A stretch of DNA of 64,000 bases from JAKASV01 sp963754845 (lineage in GTDB: Bacteria > Babelota > Babeliae > Babelales > Vermiphilaceae), in contig CAVWHE010000001.1 of NCBI GenBank assembly GCA_963754845.1, forward strand, positions 310,001 through 374,000, read 5' to 3'. Below the pieces are notes generated by a model that worked only from the letters and a program-made list of their open reading frames with translations, was not told the DNA's origin and searched no databases. Positions 8,519-17,527 of this stretch are shown piece by piece. The position numbers were made by a program, and so were the translations under genes. The stretch's first letter is position 1. Each line of letters opens with the position of its first letter.

Positions 8519-9977
8519 CCTGACCCACCAACTGCTTGCTCACCATGCCCTTGATCAGTCCTCGCGTATGCCGCGCGTCTTTCTTTTCCTGGTCTTCCAT
8601 GATGGCCATAAGACGGGCGTCTATTTTTTTGCCACCTGTCCCCTGGCCTACCGGTTGCAGCCCCGCGCGATTTTTGCGATCTCCCGGACCGGCGAGTTCG
8701 AGCGCCTGCTCGGAAGTACCCTTCTGTTCGTCACGTCCGCCAGCCTCGCCACCCGCTGAACCTTTTTGGGATCCTTGAGTTTCTCGACCTTGCTCAGGCC
8801 TGCGTTGAGCGTCCGAACCCCCGTAACGCTCATCACCACCGTCTTCGCCGCCGCTGCGATACTTTTCTTTATTCTGCTCGCGCGTTTCACCGGACGTGCT
8901 GCCATCGTTGTTGCCGTGTTCGTCGCGAGCACCGCGTTGTGAACTCTGCCCGCGACCATCATTGGGTTCGCGAGGACTTTGTTCTTGCCCTCGATCGTCG
9001 CCAGCTTGACTCTGTTTTTGGTGTTCCTCGGAACCATCGGTTTTTTTGTTTGTCTCCTTCGTGTCGCTACCACCGCGCGAGCTATCACCGCCAGCTTTCC
9101 GTTTATCGGCGTCCGCTTTAGTACCACCTTCACGAGAGCCCTCGTTGCCTGCATCGGTCGTGTCTTTTTCAGAGCCAGCGCCATCGCCCTCATCGTGCTC
9201 GCCCTTATTTTTCCCCTGCTTGCCCTTGTCGTTGTCTTTGTGGCCATCACCTTGTGTGCGGTCAGAACCGGCGTTGCCATCATTGCCTTTCTGGCCTTTA
9301 TCGCCGCCGCCCTTCTGAGGATTGTCGCATTCGCACTGCTTGTTGACATCACTTTTGGTGTCCTCATTGCGTTGGTGCTCGTCGCGCTGTTTTTGGTCCT
9401 TGTTTTCGTCTTTTTTTTGATTCTGCTTTTGATCCTGCTTTTGTTGTTGCTGCTCGTTTTCCTTTTTTTGTTCCTCGTTCTTCTTTTTTTCCTCGTCTTT
9501 CTTTTGTTGTTCTTCCTGCGCGCGCTTCTCTTGGTCCTTGAGCATGTCGCGTGCTTTTTTGAGGTTGTGCTGGGCATGTTCGTCGTGCGCGTCGATTTCA
9601 AGGGCCTTTTCATAGGCCTCTATGGCCTTGCGAAGCTCGTTGAGAGCAACGCAGCTGTTGCCGAAATTAAAAAAAGCGTGTTCGCAAAGAGCTTTGTCTG
9701 ACGGCTTTACATCAAGGCAGCGCTTGAAATAACCCTGAGCTTGCTTGTAATTCGCCGCTCTGTAGGCAACAACGCCGGCATCGTAAAGAAGTTCAGGATT
9801 GTCAGGATGCTCGATGAGACAGGCATTGAGCCTTTGCGACGCCTCGTGCCAGCTTTTGTGCTGAGCGGCGACGATGGCTCGGTCGTGGCCAAACCAACCG
9901 GCGAAACTGCACGAAAACCACGTACACCACACCACGCACGGACACCACAGCACAAAAATATGAAATTTTCTCGTCAT
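8499..9977 (-). CDS. batC: BatC: TPR protein with long charged low-complexity tail
   Basis: I chose the ATG at 9977 because a G-rich Shine-Dalgarno lies just upstream; a start at 10004 would add nine residues. After a signal segment the protein has three TPR units (about residues 30-145). From about residue 150 to 450 it is made almost only of Lys, Glu, Gln, Asp, Asn, Gly and Arg, first Lys/Glu/Gln-rich, then Gly/Asp/Ser-rich. A short ordered end contains GTGGKKIDARLM and a Met/Gln-rich tail. BatC proteins normally combine TPRs with a shorter charged tail, so the disordered part is unusually long. The repetitive DNA also opens long false reading frames on both strands. Confidence 0.88.
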   Translation of the reverse strand: MTRKFHIFVLWCPCVVWCTWFSCSFAGWFGHDRAIVAAQHKSWHEASQRLNACLIEHPDNPELLYDAGVVAYRAANYKQAQGYFKRCLDVKPSDKALCEHAFFNFGNSCVALNELRKAIEAYEKALEIDAHDEHAQHNLKKARDMLKDQEKRAQEEQQKKDEEKKKNEEQKKENEQQQQKQDQKQNQKKDENKDQKQRDEHQRNEDTKSDVNKQCECDNPQKGGGDKGQKGNDGNAGSDRTQGDGHKDNDKGKQGKNKGEHDEGDGAGSEKDTTDAGNEGSREGGTKADADKRKAGGDSSRGGSDTKETNKKTDGSEEHQKQSQAGDDRGQEQSPREPNDGRGQSSQRGARDEHGNNDGSTSGETREQNKEKYRSGGEDGGDERYGGSDAQRRPEQGRETQGSQKGSAGGEAGGRDEQKGTSEQALELAGPGDRKNRAGLQPVGQGTGGKKIDARLMAIMEDQEKKDARHTRGLIKGMVSKQLVGQDGQHNW

Positions 9978-9991
9978 AGATATCCCCCCAC

Positions 9992-11011
9992 TTATAAAAG
10001 CCATTCAAGAAGTAAACACACGAACGTCACGAGGAGAAAATAGTGGTACTGATCTTCAAACATTGCAATTTTTTTGTCTTCGACACGCTCTTTATGAAAA
10101 CCCTGAAGGGCTTTGACAAGCGTTCGCAGATCAGCATCATCGGCCGCCATGCGTATGTAAAGAGAACCCGACTCACGCGCAACGCTTTGGAGAATGCCCT
10201 CGTTGAGACGCGTAATGACGACGTTGCCTTTTTCGTCCTTCTGGTGTCCAACTTGATTGCCCTCAATGTCGAAAAGCGGAATGGGAGCGCCCTCGATCGT
10301 TCCAACGCCGAAGGTGAATATGTGAAGTCCCGATTGTAGTGCCCCTGCTTTGACGTCGGCGAGGTTGCTCGAAAAATCTTCGCCATCGGTAAAAATGACC
10401 AGGAGCTTATTTTTCCTCTTGGGCATGGCTGCAAACGCCTCCATAGCCTTTCTTATTGCTTGATCAAGAGCTGTCGTTCCCGACGAAATGGTCTGTGCGT
10501 CAACCTGATCAAGAAACATCATGAACGCGCTGTAGTCGGTTGTGAGAGGGCACTGAACAATGCTTGAACCGGCGAACAAAATGAGTCCAACCCGCTCGCT
10601 TGCAAGGAGCGGCAGAAGTTGTTTGATTTTGTGTTTCGCACACGTCAAGCGATCAGGAATGCAATCTGTTGCGAGCATGCTTCGCGATATATCGATGGCA
10701 ATGAAAACATCGCGGCCCTCTTGCTCGACGATTTCCTCTTTTTTGTCCCACATAGGACGCAAGAGCGCGACATAAAGACCGGCCAGGGAAAGGGCTTGCA
10801 GAAACCCCTTGAGGATCATTTTAACCATGGGCGCATGACGCATAAAAGAGCGTGCGGGACGCGCCGAAGCAAGCGCACGCTTGGCGCGCTTCACGCGCAC
10901 ACAACGATACACGAGGACGGCGGCAAGCGCGAGAAAGACGCCTATCCACGGCCAATTTTCATAAGCACCCCACACAATCTCGTTGGGGATGAAATTTATA
11001 CGTGAAACCAT
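9992..11011 (-). CDS. batB: BatB: von Willebrand factor A membrane protein
   Basis: The 339-residue protein has membrane helices near residues 20-38 and 63-85, a von Willebrand A domain (about 98-300) and a C-terminal membrane helix. The metal-ion-dependent adhesion site is intact: D107-x-S-x-S in FIAIDISRS, a Thr in the SSGTTA loop and a TDGED segment. This is the BatB arrangement; BatA and BatB are thought to present paired A domains in the periplasm. The gene overlaps batA by 16 bases at its start. Confidence 0.92.
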   Translation of the reverse strand: MVSRINFIPNEIVWGAYENWPWIGVFLALAAVLVYRCVRVKRAKRALASARPARSFMRHAPMVKMILKGFLQALSLAGLYVALLRPMWDKKEEIVEQEGRDVFIAIDISRSMLATDCIPDRLTCAKHKIKQLLPLLASERVGLILFAGSSIVQCPLTTDYSAFMMFLDQVDAQTISSGTTALDQAIRKAMEAFAAMPKRKNKLLVIFTDGEDFSSNLADVKAGALQSGLHIFTFGVGTIEGAPIPLFDIEGNQVGHQKDEKGNVVITRLNEGILQSVARESGSLYIRMAADDADLRTLVKALQGFHKERVEDKKIAMFEDQYHYFLLVTFVCLLLEWLL

Positions 11012-11985
11012 AATGTCGACGCCAAAAGTATTTCACTGCCGATCATCACAAGAAGTATCCACACAAACGGCATGAAGATAGTGTGGTACTTCGTATACAG
11101 CGGTGCTTCATATTCGACTTTTTCGAGTTTGTCGATGGTATCGTAAATCGTGCGCATTTCATGTTCATCGCGCGCCAAAAAAAACTGTCCGCCCGTGTCG
11201 TGCGCCATCTTTGAAAGGAGGTCACGGTTTACTTTGGGCATAACAACCATGCCAAAAACCGGATGAGCAATAATGCGCTCCTCGTCAGATCCTATGCCGA
11301 TAGTGTAGATTTTAATGCCTAACTGTCGCGCAATGTCGATGGCGACCTTAGGGTCGATGTCCTCCGGTGTTGGCTCTCCATCCGTGAGAACGATCATGAC
11401 CTTGCTTTTTGCTTTACTCATTTTGAGACGATTTGCTGCCGCAACAATGCCGCGCGATAAAACGGTCCCATCGGGGTTTACATCGCCGATTTTTGTCTCT
11501 TTAACAATCGTTGTGAGAGCCTTTTTATCTGATGTCAAAGGACAGCGCGAAAGGGCGTCGCGTCCAAAAATGACAAGCCCAAGTTCATCGTTAGTTCTGG
11601 CACGTATAAACCGAATAGCTTCATCCTGCGCGACGTTGAAACGCGAACGATCGTCGTCAGAACAGTCCTGAAGCTGCATGCTCCCGGACACGTCAAGGAC
11701 CACAACGATACTGATACCTTTAACCGTGACCTTGCTTTTGACGTCAACGCGCTGTGGTTTGCCGAGCAAAAAGGCAAGAAGAAGGAGTGTCGCCAGCCGC
11801 ACGATAAAAAAAACAATGCGATAGGGATGGCGGCTTGCCATCGCAGCGCCGGCAAGAGTTCCGGCAAGCGGGTAATGGTACACCGGAGCACGGCGCACAA
11901 AAAAACGCGCGGCAAGAACTACAATCACAGCGATCACGCTGGCCTCGAGCACAAGAGGATGCGCAAAACGCATAAAAAAATCCAC
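10996..11985 (-). CDS. batA: BatA: von Willebrand factor A membrane protein
   Basis: BatA is the first von Willebrand A protein of the aerotolerance cluster. The 329-residue protein has membrane helices near residues 10-30 and 55-75, an A domain (about 90-290) with an intact metal site D98-V-S-G-S and LTDGEPTPED, and a C-terminal membrane helix. It starts two bases after the plsC stop and runs into batB. The MoxR-type AAA+ ATPase and the DUF58 protein that usually precede batA are not upstream here. Confidence 0.93.
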   Translation of the reverse strand: MDFFMRFAHPLVLEASVIAVIVVLAARFFVRRAPVYHYPLAGTLAGAAMASRHPYRIVFFIVRLATLLLLAFLLGKPQRVDVKSKVTVKGISIVVVLDVSGSMQLQDCSDDDRSRFNVAQDEAIRFIRARTNDELGLVIFGRDALSRCPLTSDKKALTTIVKETKIGDVNPDGTVLSRGIVAAANRLKMSKAKSKVMIVLTDGEPTPEDIDPKVAIDIARQLGIKIYTIGIGSDEERIIAHPVFGMVVMPKVNRDLLSKMAHDTGGQFFLARDEHEMRTIYDTIDKLEKVEYEAPLYTKYHTIFMPFVWILLVMIGSEILLASTLWFHV

Positions 11986-11987
11986 GA

Positions 11988-12713
11988 CTAACCCTCGGAT
12001 TGTTCCAGAAACCAGCTACGTACTCTATCCCTAAAATGCTCATCAAGCTCCCCTGCCTCCATACTCATGGGCTTACCTACGGTGACATGCAGAGGTTGCC
12101 AGCGAACGATGTAGGAACCCGGTGGGTAGGCTACGCATGCTCCTTGAAGATACACGGGGACCACAGCCCTTCCAGTCTTCCTCGCCAGGATAGCAAATCC
12201 GGCGTAAAAGTCATGTACCGCCCCGTCGACATGCCGCTCACCTTCAGGAAACATGACCACGTGCGTCGCGAAGGTCCGCATCCACGCGAGCGCTGCGGCA
12301 AGCGACCGCGCAGCTTTTGTGGGCGTCGAAACGTTGACAGCAAGGGCGACGTACGGAAGTATGTACCCAAGAAAAGGCCTTTTAAAAAGTTCGCTCCAGG
12401 CTAACCATAGGTGAGACTTGCTACCGATGGCTGATCCCACAAGTGCTATGTCCAAAGACGACTGGTGGTTGGCAACAACGATAGCAGGCTCAACAGGCAT
12501 GTTGTTAGCGCCACGCACTGCGAGGGGCAAAAAGCTACATTTAAGTGCAAGCCAGTAGAAAGTATATACAAGTGTATAAAAAAATCTACTCGTATACCGC
12601 CAGCGGACGGGCATGATCATGCACACTGCAATGGGTATGACGAGCGGGCATACGCATAAAGCCAAGAGCGCGTATGAGACTGTACTGCGTACGATGGCTC
12701 CACAATGCCTCAT
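11988..12713 (-). CDS. plsC: 1-acyl-sn-glycerol-3-phosphate acyltransferase (PlsC family)
   Basis: PlsC enzymes add the second acyl chain to lysophosphatidic acid to make phosphatidic acid at the inner membrane. The 241-residue protein has N-terminal hydrophobic segments, the catalytic NHQSSLD motif (H83, D88) and the substrate motif FPEGER at residues 155-160. Its start overlaps the stop of the upstream membrane-protein gene in an ATGA, and batA follows two bases after its stop. This places a lipid-synthesis gene at the head of the bat transcript. The exact acceptor cannot be read from the sequence. Confidence 0.92.
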   Translation of the reverse strand: MRHCGAIVRSTVSYALLALCVCPLVIPIAVCMIMPVRWRYTSRFFYTLVYTFYWLALKCSFLPLAVRGANNMPVEPAIVVANHQSSLDIALVGSAIGSKSHLWLAWSELFKRPFLGYILPYVALAVNVSTPTKAARSLAAALAWMRTFATHVVMFPEGERHVDGAVHDFYAGFAILARKTGRAVVPVYLQGACVAYPPGSYIVRWQPLHVTVGKPMSMEAGELDEHFRDRVRSWFLEQSEG

Positions 12714-13621
12714 GAGGTCCCGTCCTTTGGTTTACAAGGAACGTAGTACATATCAAATTGTTCGTGGAGCCACGTGATGTAAACGGTCGATACACAGCAA
12801 ACTTTAAAAATTACAAAAAAAGAGGAAAGAATAACAGCGAATACGCCCAACGTACCGAAGTATACGGAATGCTTGCATGATTCAAAAGTGTGTAGCGCTA
12901 AGAGCGCGCCCAGCGACCACATGCAAAACCGAGAAATGATCGCAAAGACGGCAGCAATCGTCAGATAGAGGGGGGCATTGTATGCTGCCATCGTTAGTGC
13001 ACGTCCGGCTGACTTCATGAAGTTTCCAAAGCTCGGCATGCCATCGAAAAAAAAGAAAAGGTTCAGACTGAACCATGGCCAAAGAAGCGACCACAAGAGA
13101 GAATTCCGCATGCCGGCAGTCTCAGCGATATATACACATGCACCGGCCAAAAGGGCCACATACACCACGTGTCTGCCATAATCGACATAGTACCACAATG
13201 TTTTACGCTTTACCGACGGTCGCACTGCCAGTGTCGCGACTGTCATGGGTATGACGCGATGAATGGTCCACAAAAAGAGATCGCCTGCGTAGCCTGCATG
13301 CTGTGTGCAGCACGGGAAAAAGCTGGGACTAATACCTCTCCAACGGCAACCAAAAGCGAGCCAAAAAAGAACGTCGAATATCGCGCAGAGCGCGGCAAGC
13401 AACGTAGTCGACTTTAGTGCGACGAGTGTGCCAAGAACAAGCAGTCGCACGTTCCTTGCATCAAAAAAGCTGAGAGACCTTCCCCACGCTTTCACGAAGT
13501 TCACCACAAAGAACCCTCCCTTATGCGGTGCCAAAGAGCCGCACCCATCAATGCTGAGTATAGCAGGCCATAGTGCTTTGGCAAAGATAAGCGTCACGTC
13601 TGCAACGCCCATGTACGGCAC
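12710..13621 (-). CDS. Polytopic membrane protein of unknown function
   Basis: The 303-residue protein has about six hydrophobic helices spread over its length and many aromatic residues. I see no catalytic or transport signature and do not recognise the family. The frame can start at a GTG at 13621 or an ATG at 13612; neither has a clear ribosome site. The 3' end overlaps plsC by four bases (ATGA), so it is the likely first gene of the plsC-bat transcript. A role near membrane lipid handling would be a guess from position only. Confidence 0.7.
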   Translation of the reverse strand: MPYMGVADVTLIFAKALWPAILSIDGCGSLAPHKGGFFVVNFVKAWGRSLSFFDARNVRLLVLGTLVALKSTTLLAALCAIFDVLFWLAFGCRWRGISPSFFPCCTQHAGYAGDLFLWTIHRVIPMTVATLAVRPSVKRKTLWYYVDYGRHVVYVALLAGACVYIAETAGMRNSLLWSLLWPWFSLNLFFFFDGMPSFGNFMKSAGRALTMAAYNAPLYLTIAAVFAIISRFCMWSLGALLALHTFESCKHSVYFGTLGVFAVILSSFFVIFKVCCVSTVYITWLHEQFDMYYVPCKPKDGTS

Positions 13622-13922
13622 GTGGTACTGTGAATGTTAACAGCGTGCAGAAAGGCTGTGAAAAACACACTGCAAATGTTGGTTGCAGGTACTCAGGTAT
13701 CCCGAACAAGTCGCGGTAATTGTGAATTGCCGTACGTGTCGGCGCCTTCGGTGCCATTGCCCCCAATCTGCGTTCACACGTTCAAAAAACAAAAATTAAC
13801 AATAAATTCAAAAATGAATTAAATTATTGACTTTGCAAAAATAAATTTGCGATTCTGAAGTAAGGCCAAGAATTTTTTGGAAGGGCGGTTTAGTGCAGGC
13901 GTTTTAACGTGGGTCCAGGTGC
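13622..13922. other. Divergent intergenic region
   Basis: These 301 bases separate the minus-strand plsC-bat run from the plus-strand gene at 13923. The part from 13785 to 13860 is AT-rich and holds the promoter-like pair described separately. I see no coding potential. Confidence 0.6.
13827..13856 (+). promoter_or_regulatory. Possible promoter of the secreted-protein gene at 13923
   Basis: TTGACT and GATTCT are separated by 18 bases in an AT-rich stretch, about 65 bases before the start codon. The -35 box is good; the -10 box is weak. Confidence 0.35.
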
Positions 13923-14363
13923 ATGATGTTTACGAGGAAAGTCGTGCTCGGCTGCGTCATCTTTGCTGGTCTTTGTGCTCTTGATCCTTGCCCTGCGGCA
14001 GCCCCCCATCCCAGGAGGGTTGTCATCGGCCAAGGGCGGAGACTCAACGCGGAGGAACACGACGCTCTGATGCTCGCTGCCACCACCGTTGTTGCATCCG
14101 AGCTTGAAAGAATCGAGCGTGGAGTGTACAAACTGAGCAAAAAACTTCTAACCGTTGATGAAAAGGCTCATACGGACATGAGGAAATATGGTCGTATCAA
14201 AAAGAAGCGATGGACAGCACTTGAACAAATTATCGCGAGTCTTCACGTATTGCGATCAAGCGCTGGGACCTCGGAGGCTCTTGAGCGAATAGACAATGTC
14301 TTGAAAAACGCCGGGCAAGAGCGAACCACGCTTTTTTATCTCAGCTCGGGGTATAGGATTTAG
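13923..14363 (+). CDS. Small secreted helical protein of unknown function
   Basis: The 146-residue protein has a signal peptide (residues 1-27, ending Ala-Ala-Ala). The rest is basic and mostly helical, from about residue 48 to 130. AGG lies 4 bases before the first of two Met codons, so the start could be 13923 or 13926. No family is recognised. It is followed by 185 bases without a convincing gene and then khpB. Confidence 0.65.
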   Translation: MMFTRKVVLGCVIFAGLCALDPCPAAAPHPRRVVIGQGRRLNAEEHDALMLAATTVVASELERIERGVYKLSKKLLTVDEKAHTDMRKYGRIKKKRWTALEQIIASLHVLRSSAGTSEALERIDNVLKNAGQERTTLFYLSSGYRI

Positions 14364-14548
14364 GGATCTCAAAGGGTGTGTCAAAGATAGCCAGGGGCGC
14401 GGGCTTTAACGGCTTTGCCGTGCGATGAGGAAGCTTTTGGTGCAATTGCCCTCTGGGGCGAGTTTGCGTGTCAGTGGCTTTTCTGCTACGTTGTACGTGT
14501 CCCGCATTTTGGTGAGCCTCGATGTGAGGCGTTTAAGAGGTCCTGATA

Positions 14549-15181
14549 ATGAAATCGATTATTGAAGAAGCGTCCTCTATTGCCAAGGCCGTGGAGGCAG
14601 GCTGGCTTAGGGCTGGCAAGCCTCAGGAATTCACGGTCCGTATCTTCGAAGAACCGGAGAAAAATTTTCTAGGTTTTTCGAAGAAATTTGCCAAAGTGGG
14701 GATCATGTACAAGGAGGCTCCCGAGGTACAGCAATCAGGCAAACAACGCGGAGTACGTCGACAAGAGCTGCCGGAACGTCAAGAGAGACAAGAAAATCCT
14801 CGTCAAGTGGTTCATCAACAAGCCGAAAAAGGGCGTGCGCAGGTTGCTCCAAAAACAGAGCCGTTAAAGGGAGCTCAGCGAACCGTCTCTCAGCCCGAGC
14901 TCGATCGGGAAAGGCCGCCGAAATGGGCCCCCGAGATCGTCGAAGCCAGTCGCGAATGGCTTCTGAGACTCCTTGAAACGATGGGTAAATCGTCCACGCC
15001 TTTCACGGTTGAAGGCAAGGGCTACACGCTCCACGTCCACTTTAAGGGCAACATTGTTCCTGATAAAAAAAAGGAGTACGTCTTTTTCAAGCACACCGGC
15101 CACCTCCTCGTTCAGGCAATGCGCCACAAATTCAGGCGCGGACTTCATGGCTGCAGGGTAGCAGTCACAACCGCTGAATGA
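14549..15181 (+). CDS. khpB: KhpB/Jag-like RNA-binding protein lacking the R3H domain
   Basis: Jag (KhpB) proteins bind RNA and affect cell-wall synthesis and division. Residues 1-53 are a clear Jag-N domain with its typical EEPEKNFLGF pattern. A Gln/Arg/Glu-rich linker (about 60-125) follows. The last 80 residues align by shape with a KH domain, but the GxxG loop is replaced by PDKKKE, and there is no R3H domain, which normally ends the protein. The gene overlaps mnmE by four bases (ATGA), matching the widespread yidC-jag-mnmE order, although yidC is absent here. Confidence 0.82.
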   Translation: MKSIIEEASSIAKAVEAGWLRAGKPQEFTVRIFEEPEKNFLGFSKKFAKVGIMYKEAPEVQQSGKQRGVRRQELPERQERQENPRQVVHQQAEKGRAQVAPKTEPLKGAQRTVSQPELDRERPPKWAPEIVEASREWLLRLLETMGKSSTPFTVEGKGYTLHVHFKGNIVPDKKKEYVFFKHTGHLLVQAMRHKFRRGLHGCRVAVTTAE

Positions 15182-16566
15182 AGTCATCCCTCGCCTACGA
15201 CGAAGAAACGATTATTGCTCAGTGCACACCAGTCGGTGCCGGAGCATTGGCACTTCTACGCGTGAGCGGCACACGTGCCCGCGAAATTGTGGCGCGTGTT
15301 GCTCACCTTGCCTCCGGTGTTCCTCTGACGTCTGTGTCTACCCACACGATTCATTTCGGGCGAGTTGTGGATATTTCCGGCGTTACCCTGGATCAGGTAC
15401 TTTTTTTGGTTATGCATGCGCCGCGAACGTTCACGGGGCAGGATACCGTTGAAATAAGTTGTCACAACAATGTTCTCATTATCGGCACCATTATAGACGT
15501 CGTTGTGAGTGCTGGCGCACGTTGTGCTGCCCCTGGTGAATTCACGCAACGTGCCGTTATGAATAATAAAATCGACATGCTTCAAGCCGAAGCCATTAAT
15601 GACCTTATTCGTGCTGGCACCGCGGAGGCACTCAAACGTTCACTTGCGCAACTTTCCGGGAGCCTTTCATCGTGGGTAAAAACCATCGAAGGCAAGCTTC
15701 TTGAAGCCTGCGCGCTCACCGAGGCGAGCTTTGAATTTCTCGATGAAGATATAAGTTTTGGGGCCCACATCTTGGGCATCATCAAGGACGTTCGCAGCAC
15801 CATCGCAGGCATTACTCGAAGCTTCGATCGACAGCAGCGCATACGAGAAGGTTTTCGCGTGGCATTTATTGGATCTGTCAATGCCGGCAAGTCATCGCTC
15901 TTCAACGCACTTCTTGATCGGGAACGTGCCATCGTTACGGAAATTCCCGGTACGACGCGCGACACTATAGAAGCTGGGCTTTGTAATCATGGCACCGTCT
16001 GGACACTCGTTGATACCGCCGGTATACGCGAGTCGCATGATGTCATTGAAAAGCAGGGCATGGAGCGCTCTCTGCGCGAGGCTGCCCTTGCCGACATTGT
16101 TATTCTTGTGCGCGACGGGTCACGCCCCCTTGAGGCCTGCGAACGTGTTTTCTATCAAGAGAGCATGCAAAAATATGCCTCAAAAATTATCACGGTGTGC
16201 AACAAGATCGATAGAGCACCGCATACGACGACAGGTGACGTCGATAACGCCGCCAACTCCATCGGTTGCTCGTGCACGCAAAGGCTTAACATCGAATGTG
16301 TCAGGCAAGCCATCACGTCAAAGGTAGCACAGCTTCAGGATGCTGCCGCGAGCCCATTTCTTTTGACGCAACGGCAGATGACTCTTCTGACATCGCTTGA
16401 ACACAAACTGGCGCTCCTTGAGCCGATGCTTGCAGAACCTATTTATTACGAGCTCGTCGCACTTCACCTTAAGGATGCACTCGCGTTCACATCAGATCTG
16501 ACCGGTGCATCCTTAAGTAAAGAATGCATGGATCTTATTTTTAGAAACTTTTGTGTAGGAAAATAA
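15178..16566 (+). CDS. mnmE: tRNA uridine-5-carboxymethylaminomethyl modification GTPase MnmE
   Basis: MnmE, with MnmG, modifies U34 of tRNAs that read NNA/NNG codons. The 462-residue protein has the N-terminal folate-binding domain (1-120), a helical domain and an inserted Ras-like G domain from about residue 225. G1 is GSVNAGKS at 232-239, G3 is DTAGIRES and G4 is NKID. The C-terminal tetrapeptide CVGK keeps the required catalytic Cys (CxGK). Its start lies inside the khpB stop, so translation is coupled. It ends 26 bases before the convergent pal-like gene. Confidence 0.97.
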   Translation: MKSSLAYDEETIIAQCTPVGAGALALLRVSGTRAREIVARVAHLASGVPLTSVSTHTIHFGRVVDISGVTLDQVLFLVMHAPRTFTGQDTVEISCHNNVLIIGTIIDVVVSAGARCAAPGEFTQRAVMNNKIDMLQAEAINDLIRAGTAEALKRSLAQLSGSLSSWVKTIEGKLLEACALTEASFEFLDEDISFGAHILGIIKDVRSTIAGITRSFDRQQRIREGFRVAFIGSVNAGKSSLFNALLDRERAIVTEIPGTTRDTIEAGLCNHGTVWTLVDTAGIRESHDVIEKQGMERSLREAALADIVILVRDGSRPLEACERVFYQESMQKYASKIITVCNKIDRAPHTTTGDVDNAANSIGCSCTQRLNIECVRQAITSKVAQLQDAAASPFLLTQRQMTLLTSLEHKLALLEPMLAEPIYYELVALHLKDALAFTSDLTGASLSKECMDLIFRNFCVGK

Positions 16567-16592
16567 ATTAACGCGCTGTGCGCAGCCACTAC

Positions 16593-17348
16593 TCAAGCGC
16601 CAACGACGTTAATTTCGTCGCGGCGATTTGGCCACTGCTGCTGGCGATCCCCAACAACGGGTCGTCCCTGTACAAGTGTCGGACACTCCTGACCGCGACC
16701 AACGACTTTAACCTGTTCACGAGGAACGCCGGCATCGACGAGGCGATCAGCCAAAACCTTGGCACGTTTTTCCGAAAGCGCCATGTTGTAAGCGGCCGAT
16801 CCCGCCGAGCTGCACGAATGACCTTCGACGATAAGAAGAGGTTTTTTGTGCGCATCACGACTTTCTGTAATGACCTTTTTGGCCTCAACCACATCGTGCT
16901 GCACCGCATCTTCTTGGTCAGACTTTATCACGTGTTTGTCAAAGTCAAAGTAGACCGTCTCCATCGCAGGCGCTCCCTCGTCCTCCTCTTCGTCGATCCA
17001 CGAAAAGTCATTGGCATCGTCTTCGTTCTCGCTGCCAGCGCTTTCATTTTTGGACGCTTCATTCGTTGTGCCAATCGTGGCCAACGCTGCTGTACCTGTT
17101 TTTTCACACCGCACGTCACTCGCACTCTGGGGTTCGTCGACAAGAGCAAATTCTTCTATATCATCGTCAAAAACACCGGCAACATCGGCAGGGGCTTTTT
17201 CAAGGGGTAGACAAACATTCTTTGTTTTTCCACCTTTTCCTCTGCGTTGATAGTCCTCGACGGACTTTTTGTTTTTCCCTGAACAGCCACCCAAAACGAG
17301 TACAGCAACGAGTACTACCGCAAAAGCCCTGCCCAACGTGCAGTTCAT
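16593..17348 (-). CDS. pal: OmpA/Pal-type outer-membrane lipoprotein
   Basis: These proteins tie the outer membrane to peptidoglycan. The 251-residue precursor has a lipoprotein signal with lipobox LGGC (Cys at residue 22), an acidic low-complexity spacer (about 60-125) and a C-terminal OmpA domain (from about 130) with VYFDFDKHVI, EGHSCSS, YNMALSEKRA and NRRDEI. In the usual GHTD motif the Asp is replaced here, so peptidoglycan binding may be weaker. It is alone, convergent with mnmE; tolB and other tol genes are not nearby, so the name pal is by domain and length only. Confidence 0.85.
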   Translation of the reverse strand: MNCTLGRAFAVVLVAVLVLGGCSGKNKKSVEDYQRRGKGGKTKNVCLPLEKAPADVAGVFDDDIEEFALVDEPQSASDVRCEKTGTAALATIGTTNEASKNESAGSENEDDANDFSWIDEEEDEGAPAMETVYFDFDKHVIKSDQEDAVQHDVVEAKKVITESRDAHKKPLLIVEGHSCSSAGSAAYNMALSEKRAKVLADRLVDAGVPREQVKVVGRGQECPTLVQGRPVVGDRQQQWPNRRDEINVVGA

Positions 17349-17527
17349 AAAATCTCCAGCTTATAAAAGAGGTATAAAGCTCACACCCAAGCAAAAGCGT
17401 AAGCGATTTTATCATACACAGGCGCAAATATCTACTCATCGTAGACAAGATCATCTATATTGGTAGGCGTAATGCAGATTACTTTCACTACACAAAAAAG
17501 TTCCGTTTGGGACTCGAATGCGTGCAC

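Noticed and set aside
8648..9613. Long minus-strand frame rich in Lys, Arg, Thr and Ala within batC
   Set aside because: It is the shifted reading of the repetitive Lys/Glu/Gln codons of batC; it has no ribosome site and no protein-like pattern.
8979..9701. Plus-strand frame of 240 codons made of Leu, Val and Phe opposite batC
   Set aside because: It is the antisense of the charged low-complexity tail; such runs always give hydrophobic complements.
14424..14561. Frame of about 45 codons between the secreted gene at 13923 and khpB
   Set aside because: No ribosome site, no family resemblance, and it runs into khpB in another frame.
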